DNA of 8,343 bases from an uncultured Alistipes sp. (GTDB lineage: Bacteria > Bacteroidota > Bacteroidia > Bacteroidales > Rikenellaceae): assembly GCA_900769745.1 (NCBI GenBank), contig CAAGHX010000153.1:1-8343 (forward strand), read 5' to 3'. The position numbers and the translations under genes were made by a program. The notes beneath the pieces are model-generated. The model searched no databases and was not told the DNA's origin. It saw only the letters and a list, made by a program, of their open reading frames with translations. This document shows, piece after piece, positions 1 to 6,570 of this stretch. Position 1 is the first letter of the stretch, and every line of letters starts with the position of its first letter.

Positions 1-1
1 A

Positions 2-400
2 GAGTCGCTCGCCGAGTTGTCGAGCGTTGCCGAGCAGATAATCGAGTCGCTTGACGGCCGCAATGTAGTACTGTTCTATGGCGGTATGGGTGCTGGCAAA
101 ACCACCCTCATCAGCCGCATTGTTGCTGCGTTGGGTGCCGAGGACCAGGTTACAAGCCCCACATTTGCCATCGTTAATCAGTATGTGGCCGACGATGACA
201 ACCACATCTACCACTTCGATTTCTATCGTATCGAGCGCGTTGAGGAGGCCTTCGATTTTGGCTACGAGGAGTATTTCTATTCGGGCGCTTTGTGCTTGGT
301 GGAGTGGCCTGAGAAGATTGAGCCGCTGCTTCCCGAGGATGCTATGATTGTGCGTATCAGCATTGGCGATGATGAGCAGCGAGTATTCGAGATTGAATAA
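2..400 (+). CDS. tsaE: TsaE, tRNA t6A37 biosynthesis ATPase (5' end cut by window edge)
   Basis: This is the P-loop ATPase subunit that works with TsaB and TsaD (and the TsaC product threonylcarbamoyl-AMP) to make N6-threonylcarbamoyladenosine at position 37 of ANN-decoding tRNAs, in the cytoplasm. Counting from the TTG at 17, a Walker A motif GGMGAGKTT lies at residues 22-30, the family signature TSPTF at 46-50, HFDFYRI at 66-72, and the EWPEKI block at 96-101. These occur in the usual TsaE order. The frame stays open from base 2 and encodes ESLAEL before the TTG. In family members the text before 'VAEQI' normally belongs to the protein, so the true start is probably just outside the window and the TTG is not used. 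About 132 residues are visible against a usual 135-155, so little is missing. A hairpin terminator follows 48 bp after the stop codon. Confidence 0.93.
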   Translation, partial: ESLAELSSVAEQIIESLDGRNVVLFYGGMGAGKTTLISRIVAALGAEDQVTSPTFAIVNQYVADDDNHIYHFDFYRIERVEEAFDFGYEEYFYSGALCLVEWPEKIEPLLPEDAMIVRISIGDDEQRVFEIE

Positions 401-447
401 GCGGGCGAGTCAACAGCATAAAATTATTAAAAATAATTTCACTATGG

Positions 448-478
448 GGGAGTCTTGATTTGCAAGACTCTCTTTTTT
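448..478 (+). terminator. Intrinsic terminator after tsaE
   Basis: A perfect 8-bp stem, GAGTCTTG (450-457) with CAAGACTC (463-470), extends by a G-T and a G-C pair to 448/472. The loop is ATTTG (458-462), and six T residues follow (473-478). The TTTG in the loop also fits as the -33 element of the dsbD promoter. Confidence 0.85.
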
Positions 479-490
479 ATACTAATTTTG
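459..490 (+). promoter_or_regulatory. Bacteroidetes-type promoter for the dsbD-like gene
   Basis: A -33 TTTG (459-462), a 20-bp spacer and a -7 TAATTTTG (483-490) match the Bacteroidetes consensus TTTG / TAnnTTTG. The inferred transcript would start near 495 and have a leader of about 60 nt before the ATG at 559. The -33 element and spacer coincide with the tsaE terminator. Confidence 0.7.
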
Positions 491-558
491 CGACCTATCT
501 GTCGGGTTAATCGCCTGGGAGATACGAAGTAGAGTATAAACGAAACAGAATTGATACT

Positions 559-2526
559 ATGAATTTGATTAAGAAACTATCTTTTGCACTTGTTGCAGTA
601 TTCGCTTCGTTGGCGGCTTCGGCTCAGCCTATGGAGCCTGTACAGTGGTCAAGCTCGGTAAAGTCGCTTGGTGATTCTCAGTATGAGATTGTTTTCAAGG
701 CTTTGGTCGAGCCGGATTGGCATATCTACGATATGGGCCCATACGAGGTGGGTGGCCCTATGGCTACAACATTCACCTACGAGGAGCTTGCGGGTGCTGA
801 GCTCGTTGGCGATGTGAAGGTATCGAAGGAGGCTGTGCGTCAGTTCAACGATGTCTATGAGATGGAGATTGGCTACTATGAGGGCGAGGTAACCTTCACT
901 CAGCTTGTGAAGGCTGAGGGTGTCGCAACTCTCAACGTGATGGTCGATTGGATGGCTTGCAACGAGTCAAACTGCGTTACCGGAAGCAACGATTTCGAGG
1001 TTAAGGTTGGCGATGCAGCTGCAGCCCCTGCTAAAATCGAGGAGCCAGTAAAGTCTGGTAGCTCAATCTGGGGCTATATCCTTAGCGCTATTGGTTGGGC
1101 ATTGATTGCATTGCTCACACCTTGCGTCTTTCCTATGATTCCTATGACCGTGTCGTTCTTCTTGAAGGGCTCGGGTAGTGTGGCTCGCGGTCGTTTCCGT
1201 GCTTTGATGTATGGATTCTTCATCGTTACGCTCTATACATTGCCTATCGCAGTGATTATTTTGCTCACTTGGCTTATTGGTGGCGATGCTGTAACAGCCG
1301 ACATCTTCAACTGGGTGGCTACACACTGGTTGCCAAATATCATCTTCTTTATCGTGTTTATGGTATTTGCGGCTTCATTCTTCGGTGCGTTCGAGATTGT
1401 ATTGCCTGAGAAGTTGGTTAACGATAGCGATGCAAAGTCTGATAAGGGCGGTTTGGCTGGTATCTTCTTTATGGCTCTTACTTTGGTGCTTGTGTCATTC
1501 TCTTGCACAGGTCCAATCGTGGGTTCGGCTCTTATCCAGTCAACATCGGGCGAGGTGTGGACTCCAATTATCACAATGTTCGCATTCTCTGTTGTCTTCG
1601 CTCTTCCATTCACACTCTTCGCCTTGTTCCCAACCTGGCTCAAGCAGTTGCCAAAGAGCGGTGGCTGGCTCAACTCTGTAAAGGTTGTTTTGGGCTTCGT
1701 GGAGTTGGCTTTGGGTTTGAAGTTCTTGAGCGTTGCCGACCAGACTTACCACTGGGGCTTGCTCGATAGAGAGGTCTACTTGGCTATCTGGATTGCAATC
1801 TTCTCACTTATGGGATTGTACCTTTTGGGTAAGCTCAAGTTTAAGCACGATAGCGATATGCCATACCTCTCAATCACACGCTTGGTATTGGCCATTGCAT
1901 CATTCTCATTCGTTGTGTATATGCTCCCAGGTATGTGGGGTGCGCCACTTAGCGCATTGTCGGGCTATCTGCCTCCTATGCAGAGCCAGGATTTTGTGAT
2001 GTCGGCGGGTGCTGCGGCTCCTGCGGCTCCTGCACAGCAGAGCGAGCAGGCTGTAAAGTCGGGCGTTAAGTATGGCGATGTATTGGAGTTGCCATATGGC
2101 TTGCAGGGCTTCTTCGATTTGGACGAGGCTGAGGCTTATGCCAAGAAGATTGGTAAGCCATTGTTCGTAGATTTCACTGGCCACGGTTGTGTGAATTGCC
2201 GTGAGATGGAGGCGAGGGTTTGGTCTGATGAGCGCGTACTCGATTTGCTCCGTAACGAGTATGTTATTGTTGCCCTCTATGCCGACGATAAGTTGAAGGT
2301 TGCCGAGGAGGATTGGGTTACAACCGACACAGGCAAGGTGTTGAAGACTTTGGGTAAGATTAACTCATACTTCGCACTCAAGACTTATGGTGTGAACGCA
2401 CAGCCTTACTATGTATTGCAGGGCGAGGATGGCAAGCCACTCATCGAGCCACGTGGCTACAACCTCGATGTTGATGCTTTTGTAGATTTCTTGCAGCGTG
2501 GCGTTGAGGCTTACAAGGCGCAATAA
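559..2526 (+). CDS. dsbD: DsbD-type thiol:disulfide interchange protein (cytochrome c biogenesis/thioredoxin)
   Basis: The family moves electrons from cytoplasmic thioredoxin across the inner membrane to periplasmic thiol proteins by a cascade of three cysteine pairs. All three parts are visible in the 655 residues. A signal peptide occupies residues 1-23 (cleavage near SAQ/P). The periplasmic N-terminal domain has a CX4C pair (C134, C139). The membrane domain has about eight hydrophobic segments between residues 170 and 460, with its pair in TPCVFPMIP (C189) and FSCTGPI (C316). A linker rich in Ala, Pro and Gln (about 482-497) leads to a C-terminal thioredoxin domain with GCVNC (C544, C547) and a likely cis-proline in AQPYY (P616). 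Length and order match DsbD. Start: the ATG at 559 directly precedes a good signal peptide. The gene has its own promoter upstream and a strong terminator downstream, so it is probably monocistronic. Its periplasmic client cannot be told from the context. Confidence 0.93.
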   Translation: MNLIKKLSFALVAVFASLAASAQPMEPVQWSSSVKSLGDSQYEIVFKALVEPDWHIYDMGPYEVGGPMATTFTYEELAGAELVGDVKVSKEAVRQFNDVYEMEIGYYEGEVTFTQLVKAEGVATLNVMVDWMACNESNCVTGSNDFEVKVGDAAAAPAKIEEPVKSGSSIWGYILSAIGWALIALLTPCVFPMIPMTVSFFLKGSGSVARGRFRALMYGFFIVTLYTLPIAVIILLTWLIGGDAVTADIFNWVATHWLPNIIFFIVFMVFAASFFGAFEIVLPEKLVNDSDAKSDKGGLAGIFFMALTLVLVSFSCTGPIVGSALIQSTSGEVWTPIITMFAFSVVFALPFTLFALFPTWLKQLPKSGGWLNSVKVVLGFVELALGLKFLSVADQTYHWGLLDREVYLAIWIAIFSLMGLYLLGKLKFKHDSDMPYLSITRLVLAIASFSFVVYMLPGMWGAPLSALSGYLPPMQSQDFVMSAGAAAPAAPAQQSEQAVKSGVKYGDVLELPYGLQGFFDLDEAEAYAKKIGKPLFVDFTGHGCVNCREMEARVWSDERVLDLLRNEYVIVALYADDKLKVAEEDWVTTDTGKVLKTLGKINSYFALKTYGVNAQPYYVLQGEDGKPLIEPRGYNLDVDAFVDFLQRGVEAYKAQ

Positions 2527-2548
2527 ATCTCAAATAAAATATCTTTTA

Positions 2549-2582
2549 CGAGCGACTACACAGTGTGGTCGCTCGTTTTTTT
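2549..2582 (+). terminator. Intrinsic terminator after dsbD
   Basis: The GC-rich arm CGAGCGAC (2549-2556) pairs with GTCGCTCG (2568-2575). A T-G wobble and A-T/C-G pairs extend it towards the loop around 2560-2564. Seven T residues follow (2576-2582). Confidence 0.9.
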
Positions 2583-2616
2583 GTCGTAAGATGGCCTTTC
2601 GCGGTTGAAAACTTTG

Positions 2617-2624
2617 TATATTTG
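2617..2624 (+). promoter_or_regulatory. -7 element upstream of the GH78 gene
   Basis: TATATTTG fits TAnnTTTG exactly and lies 40 bp before the ATG at 2665. No TTG or TTTG sits at 19-21 bp upstream (that position holds GGCC), so this is a weaker promoter than the others here. It may depend on an activator or alternative sigma factor; that is inference. Confidence 0.55.
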
Positions 2625-2664
2625 TGTAAACTATAATTTAACGAACCAATAACAAAGTAATCAT

Positions 2665-5310
2665 ATGTCGATTAAAAGAGCATTTTTATTGCTGTCACTG
2701 CTCGCAATGGGTCAGATTGCAGCGTCACAGAACCTTAGAGTAGAGAACCTGAGGACTGAGCATTTGGAGTCTCCACTGGGAGTGGATAAAACCAATCCAC
2801 GCCTCTCTTGGAGAATGGTCTCTGCCAACGAGGGAGCTCAGCAGGTGTCGTATCGCCTGGTAGTGGGCCGCGATTCGACCAAGGTGAGCCAGGGTAGTGG
2901 CGAAGTGTGGGATAGCGGCAAGCAGCAATCTGCGCAAATGAGCGTGCGCTATGCGGGCGAAGTGTTGCAGCCCCGTACACGCTACTATTGGCAGGTGGCG
3001 ATAACCGATGAGCAGGGCAAGGAGGTAAAGTCCGATGTAGCCTTTTTCGAGACTGGCAAGATGTCGATAGATGCCTGGGTTGGTAATTGGATTAGCGACA
3101 ATAATAGCCGCGAACACTCTCCTGCGCCATACTTCCGCAAGAAATTCACTATCGAGAAGTCTGTAAAGCAGGCACGTGCATATGTGGCGGTTGCAGGTTT
3201 GTATAATCTCTATCTCAACGGCGAGCGTATGGGCGATGGAATGCTCGAACCAGTGTATACCCGTTTTGACCGTCGTAATATGTATGTGACCTACGATGTA
3301 ACTCGATATATTCACAATAATGAGAATGTCGTGGGCATCGTTTTGGGCAATGGTTGGTATAATCATCAGGCGCTGGCAGTGTGGAATTTCGATGTTGCTC
3401 CATGGCGTAATCGACCAGCCTTTTGCCTCGATTTGCATTTGACTTACGAAGATGGAACCGAGAAGGTTGTCAGCACCGATTTAAGTTGGCGCACTACCGA
3501 TAAGGGTTCTTGGGTACGAAACAATATCTATACAGGCGAGCAGTACGACTTCACAAAAGAGTTAGCAGGGTGGAGTAGCCCAGGCTACGACGATAGTAAG
3601 TGGGGCGGCGTGAAGCTGCGCTCTTTGCCATCTGAGCAGATTACATCGCAGCAGATGCGCCCAATACGTGCCTGCCACGAGTATGCCGCTGCAGAGTTTA
3701 GTAAGCTATCCGAGGGTGTATATCTCTATGACTTTGGTTGTAATATGGCAGGCGTTACCCGCATCAAGGTGCGAGGAGAGAAGGGCACAGTTGTAAAGCT
3801 ACGACACGGCGAGCGACTCTCGAAGGATGGCCGCTTAGACCAATCAAATATCGATGTATATTATCGTGGCGATAAAGAGAAAGATCCTTTCCAGACCGAT
3901 ATCCTTACTCTGAGTGGCGGCGAGGATGAGTTTACCTCATCGTTTAGCTATAAGGGTTTCCGTTATGTGCAGATTGAGGCCTCTGCTCCAATCGAGATTA
4001 GCAAGGAGAGCCTTGTTGCCTACTTCGTACATAGCGACGTGCCTCAGGTGGGTCGTATTACCTCATCGAACAAACTCATCGAGGGCCTTATGGCGGCTTC
4101 AAATCAGGCCTACCTCTCAAATTTGATGGGTTATCCCACCGATTGTCCACAGCGTGAGAAGAATGGCTGGACAGGAGATGGCCACTTAGCTATCGAGGCG
4201 GCATTGTATAATTTCGACGGAATTACAGTCTACGAGAAGTGGTTGGCCGACCATCGCGACGAGCAGCAACCTAATGGCGTTCTGCCCGATATTATCCCAA
4301 CTGGCGGTTGGGGCTATGGTACCGATAATGGCTTGGATTGGACTAGCACCATAGCCATCATTCCGTGGAATCTCTATCTTTTCTATGGTGACGATGAGGC
4401 TTTGCGCCAGTGCTATCCCAATATTAAGCGATATGTAGATTATGTGGGCCGTATCAGTCGTGGTAATCTAACCACTTGGGGTCGTGGCGACTGGGTGCCT
4501 GTTACAGTTGGCTCAACCAAGGAGTTGACTTCGAGCGTCTATTACTACGTTGATGCTACCATCTTGGCGCGTGCTGCGGAGTTGTTGGGCAATGAGGCCG
4601 ACCATAAGAGGTACTCAACATTGGCCGAGCAGATAAAGCAGGCTATCAACGAAAAATACCTCGATACCGAAAAGGGTATCTATGCCAACGGTACGCAGAC
4701 TGAGCTGAGCGTGCCACTCTATTGGGGAATTGTTCCCGATGAGTACAAGGCAAAGGTGGCGCAGAACCTAAATGAAAAAGTGATTGCTTCCAACTTCCAC
4801 CTCGATGTAGGCGTGCTGGGTTGCAAGGCTCTGCTTAATGCGTTGTGCGAAAATGGTTATACCGATACCGCCTATAAGGTCGCAGTTCAGGATACATATC
4901 CATCGTGGGGATGGTGGGTGACAAACGGAGCTACCACATTGTTAGAGAACTGGAAGCTGGATGCCAAGCGCGATATATCCGACAACCATATGATGTTTGG
5001 CGAGATTGGAGCGTGGTTCTATAAGGGCCTGGCGGGAATATATCCCGATAGCGAGTGCCCCGGCTTCAAACATATTAAGCTCTCGCCATACTTCCCCGAG
5101 GGGTTGAATGAGTTTACGGCTCGTCACACATCTCCTTACGGAGAGATAGTTTCGGGCTGGACTACAAAGGGCGGTAAGGTGTTGTATAGTGTAACCATCC
5201 CTGCAAATAGCACGGCTACGCTTACACTCCCCGCTGGCTGGAGTTGCAAGGAGGGTGAGAAATTGGAGTTGCAGGCAGGAGTATATACTTTCACTTGCAA
5301 AAGAGAGTAG
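2665..5310 (+). CDS. Secreted alpha-L-rhamnosidase, glycoside hydrolase family 78
   Basis: GH78 enzymes release terminal alpha-L-rhamnose from plant polysaccharides (rhamnogalacturonans), glycosides or bacterial glycans by an inverting mechanism. Of 881 residues, 1-21 form a signal peptide (cleavage near AAS/Q) with no lipobox cysteine, so a periplasmic or exported location is likely. In order come an N-terminal beta domain beginning LRTEHLESPLGVDKTNPRLSW (30-49 region), the rhamnosidase N domain (about 165-320, with AGLYNLYLNGERMGD), a beta domain (about 330-455) and the (alpha/alpha)6 catalytic barrel (about 460-790). The barrel carries the family motif TDCPQRE (492-498) followed by WTGD (502-505). 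D493, E498 and D505 correspond in spacing to the substrate-binding/acid residues of characterised GH78 enzymes. E780 in MMFGEIGAWFYKG is a candidate general base. A C-terminal beta domain closes the protein (about 795-881). The specific substrate cannot be read. No SusC/SusD, sugar transporter or regulator lies beside it. Confidence 0.92.
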   Translation: MSIKRAFLLLSLLAMGQIAASQNLRVENLRTEHLESPLGVDKTNPRLSWRMVSANEGAQQVSYRLVVGRDSTKVSQGSGEVWDSGKQQSAQMSVRYAGEVLQPRTRYYWQVAITDEQGKEVKSDVAFFETGKMSIDAWVGNWISDNNSREHSPAPYFRKKFTIEKSVKQARAYVAVAGLYNLYLNGERMGDGMLEPVYTRFDRRNMYVTYDVTRYIHNNENVVGIVLGNGWYNHQALAVWNFDVAPWRNRPAFCLDLHLTYEDGTEKVVSTDLSWRTTDKGSWVRNNIYTGEQYDFTKELAGWSSPGYDDSKWGGVKLRSLPSEQITSQQMRPIRACHEYAAAEFSKLSEGVYLYDFGCNMAGVTRIKVRGEKGTVVKLRHGERLSKDGRLDQSNIDVYYRGDKEKDPFQTDILTLSGGEDEFTSSFSYKGFRYVQIEASAPIEISKESLVAYFVHSDVPQVGRITSSNKLIEGLMAASNQAYLSNLMGYPTDCPQREKNGWTGDGHLAIEAALYNFDGITVYEKWLADHRDEQQPNGVLPDIIPTGGWGYGTDNGLDWTSTIAIIPWNLYLFYGDDEALRQCYPNIKRYVDYVGRISRGNLTTWGRGDWVPVTVGSTKELTSSVYYYVDATILARAAELLGNEADHKRYSTLAEQIKQAINEKYLDTEKGIYANGTQTELSVPLYWGIVPDEYKAKVAQNLNEKVIASNFHLDVGVLGCKALLNALCENGYTDTAYKVAVQDTYPSWGWWVTNGATTLLENWKLDAKRDISDNHMMFGEIGAWFYKGLAGIYPDSECPGFKHIKLSPYFPEGLNEFTARHTSPYGEIVSGWTTKGGKVLYSVTIPANSTATLTLPAGWSCKEGEKLELQAGVYTFTCKRE

Positions 5311-5342
5311 CAAAATCGAAAAACTCAACGACTAGGTTAAAC

Positions 5343-5378
5343 AATCAGGGGCTGTCCATCTGGACAACCCCTGATTTT
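5343..5378. terminator. Hairpin between convergent GH78 and mltG genes
   Basis: The arm AATCAGGGG (5343/5344-5351) pairs with CCCCTGATT (5368-5376). After one C-A mismatch an inner stem TGTCC/GGACA follows, with a small loop near 5358-5361. Four T residues follow on the plus strand (5375-5378). The minus side has only an interrupted T run (ATTGTTT). It sits between stop codons at 5310 and 5387 and probably serves both genes, better for the plus one. Confidence 0.75.
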
Positions 5379-5386
5379 GTATGCTC

Positions 5387-6400
5387 TTATTTTATCTTGC
5401 GCTTGTTTAGCTCTCTTTGGTAGGCCTTTGCGTTGGCATTATGCTCCGAGAGCGTGCGGGCAAAGTTGTGATAACCGTCGAATGTTGGGCGAGCGCAGAA
5501 GAAGATGTAGTCGTGCTGCTCGTAGTTAAGCACCGCATCGATAGCCTGAATGCTTGGCATACAGATTGGCGATGGAGGCAAGCCTCGATTAATATATGTA
5601 TTGTATGGCGACTCATACTTCAAGTGGCGATACAATATGCGGCGCAAGCCAAAATCCTGCATAGCATACTTGATTGTAGGGTCGGCCTGTAATGGTATGC
5701 CCTTGCGCAAGCGGTTGATATATACACCCGCAATACGAGGCATCTCATCAACCTTGCGAGTCTCCTCGTAAACAATCGATGCCAAAGTTGATACCTCCAC
5801 ACGGCTTAGCTTTGTGCGCTGACGCTTCTGGTCGCGACCATTCTCCCAAAATCGCTTATACTCCTTGTACATGCGGTCCACAAAATCCTCGGGTGATACG
5901 GTCCAATAGAACTCATATGTGTTGGGAAGGAATATCGAGAACATAGTGAGCGGATTGTCGAATCCCAACTCCTTTGCCTTCTTCTTGTCGGTCAACGCCG
6001 TCACAATCTCCACCGAGTCGGCATCAATCTGCTTGGCGAGCTTGCCTGCAAGGTAGGCAGGGGTCTTTACGTTGTTCATCGTCACGTTCACGGGTGTCTG
6101 CAAACCGAGCTTAATCATACGAACAATCTCAATCACGCTCATTCCATCTTTCAACTCGTAGTGTCCGGGCTTGAACGAACGCTCCAGCTCCAGGCGCTCT
6201 GCATAAAGGTCGAATGCAAAGTGGTGGCCGATTTTTGGTTTCAGCGAGTCGATAAGAGTAGAGTAGTCGCTACGCTTTGATACATAGAGCTCTGCGCTCT
6301 GCTTTACAGCGTTACCTTTGAACGATATATATGCCCAAATGGCTACTCCAGCACCCGCTACGATGGCGAGTGAAAGTATGGCAATCAATGTTTTTTTCAT
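5387..6400 (-). CDS. mltG: MltG (YceG-like) endolytic murein transglycosylase
   Basis: MltG cuts nascent glycan strands in the periplasm, anchored in the inner membrane, and is thought to set strand length or terminate synthesis. The 337-residue protein starts MKKTLIAIL and has one membrane segment at about 7-26. A LysM-like part follows (about 60-130, including FKPGHYELKDGMSVIEIV), then the YceG catalytic domain with FLPNTYEFYW (157-166), the active-site motif ASIVYEET (207-214, with the catalytic Glu in this cluster), INRLRKGIPLQADPTIKYA (228-246) and SPYNTY..GLPPSPICMPS (264-283). Length is normal. The frame is open to an ATG at 6508, but I chose 6400. The extra 36 residues would precede the membrane anchor, run antisense through the SRP RNA, and lie upstream of the TATCTTTG promoter at 6428-6421. 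The gene is divergent from ffs and convergent with the rhamnosidase. Confidence 0.93.
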   Translation of the reverse strand: MKKTLIAILSLAIVAGAGVAIWAYISFKGNAVKQSAELYVSKRSDYSTLIDSLKPKIGHHFAFDLYAERLELERSFKPGHYELKDGMSVIEIVRMIKLGLQTPVNVTMNNVKTPAYLAGKLAKQIDADSVEIVTALTDKKKAKELGFDNPLTMFSIFLPNTYEFYWTVSPEDFVDRMYKEYKRFWENGRDQKRQRTKLSRVEVSTLASIVYEETRKVDEMPRIAGVYINRLRKGIPLQADPTIKYAMQDFGLRRILYRHLKYESPYNTYINRGLPPSPICMPSIQAIDAVLNYEQHDYIFFCARPTFDGYHNFARTLSEHNANAKAYQRELNKRKIK

Positions 6401-6416
6401 TTCTAAGTAAATATTT

Positions 6417-6447
6417 TTTGCAAAGATAATAAATTTTTCTACTTTTG
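6417..6447 (+). promoter_or_regulatory. Strong Bacteroidetes-type promoter for the SRP RNA
   Basis: A -33 TTTG (6417-6420), a 19-bp spacer and a -7 TACTTTTG (6440-6447) give a full consensus match on the plus strand. Transcription would begin a few bases downstream, at about 6452-6454, which coincides with the first base of the RNA's closing stem. Confidence 0.8.
6421..6428 (-). promoter_or_regulatory. -7 element for mltG
   Basis: Read on the minus strand, 6428 to 6421 is TATCTTTG, an exact TAnnTTTG match 20 bp before the ATG at 6400. It implies a short leader of about 15 nt. No TTTG or TTG occurs at the -33 distance (about 6448-6452 reads GGTG/GGGT). It directly abuts the -33 element of the divergent ffs promoter. 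Confidence 0.6.
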
Positions 6448-6452
6448 CACCC

Positions 6453-6548
6453 GGGTAAGTCTTATACGACCAGCTCCCCGAGAATCCCCCAGGTGTGGAA
6501 GCAAGCAAGGGTATTGGGTTGTAGCGGTGCGATATAAGTAGCTTACCC
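6453..6548 (+). ncRNA. ffs: Small signal recognition particle RNA (4.5S-like)
   Basis: The RNA binds Ffh to form the SRP that delivers membrane and secreted proteins to the translocon co-translationally. The conserved apical domain is recognisable: CCCCCAGGTGTGGAAGC (6486-6502) followed by AAGCAAGGG (6503-6511). It carries a GGAA tetraloop (6497-6500) closed by TGT/GCA and the AGG / AGCA symmetric-loop sides that Ffh binds; compare the E. coli CAGGTCCGGAAGGAAGCAG. The ends close as GGGTAAG (6453-6459) with CTTACCC (6542-6548), and after an internal loop CTTATA (6461-6466) pairs with TATAAG (6533-6538), giving a long rod. Seven T residues (6549-6555) follow, so the closing stem also acts as the terminator. 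Size is about 96-103 nt, normal for the small bacterial form without an Alu domain. It is flanked by divergent mltG and the convergent phosphatidyltransferase. Confidence 0.92.
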
Positions 6549-6555
6549 TTTTTTT
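6549..6555 (+). terminator. U-tract terminating the SRP RNA
   Basis: Seven T residues directly follow the 7-bp closing stem of the SRP RNA (GGGTAAG with CTTACCC). Mature ends may be trimmed back to the stem. Confidence 0.75.
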
Positions 6556-6570
6556 GTGTCTGCGATTTTG

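Noticed and set aside
17..19. TTG at 17 as the start of tsaE
   Set aside because: The frame is open to the window edge with residues that fit the family N-terminus, so the start is more likely outside the window.
1233..1673. 146-codon minus-strand open frame inside dsbD
   Set aside because: It is the mirror of the membrane domain codons, with no recognisable domain or promoter.
2725..3438. 237-codon open frame on the minus strand inside the rhamnosidase gene
   Set aside because: It is antisense to a well-supported gene, has no family-like motifs and no -7 box, and its composition is that expected of a frame shadow.
6401..6508. Upstream extension of mltG to an ATG at 6508
   Set aside because: It precedes a clear signal anchor, crosses the SRP RNA and its promoter, and lies upstream of the mltG -7 box, so it cannot be translated from that promoter.
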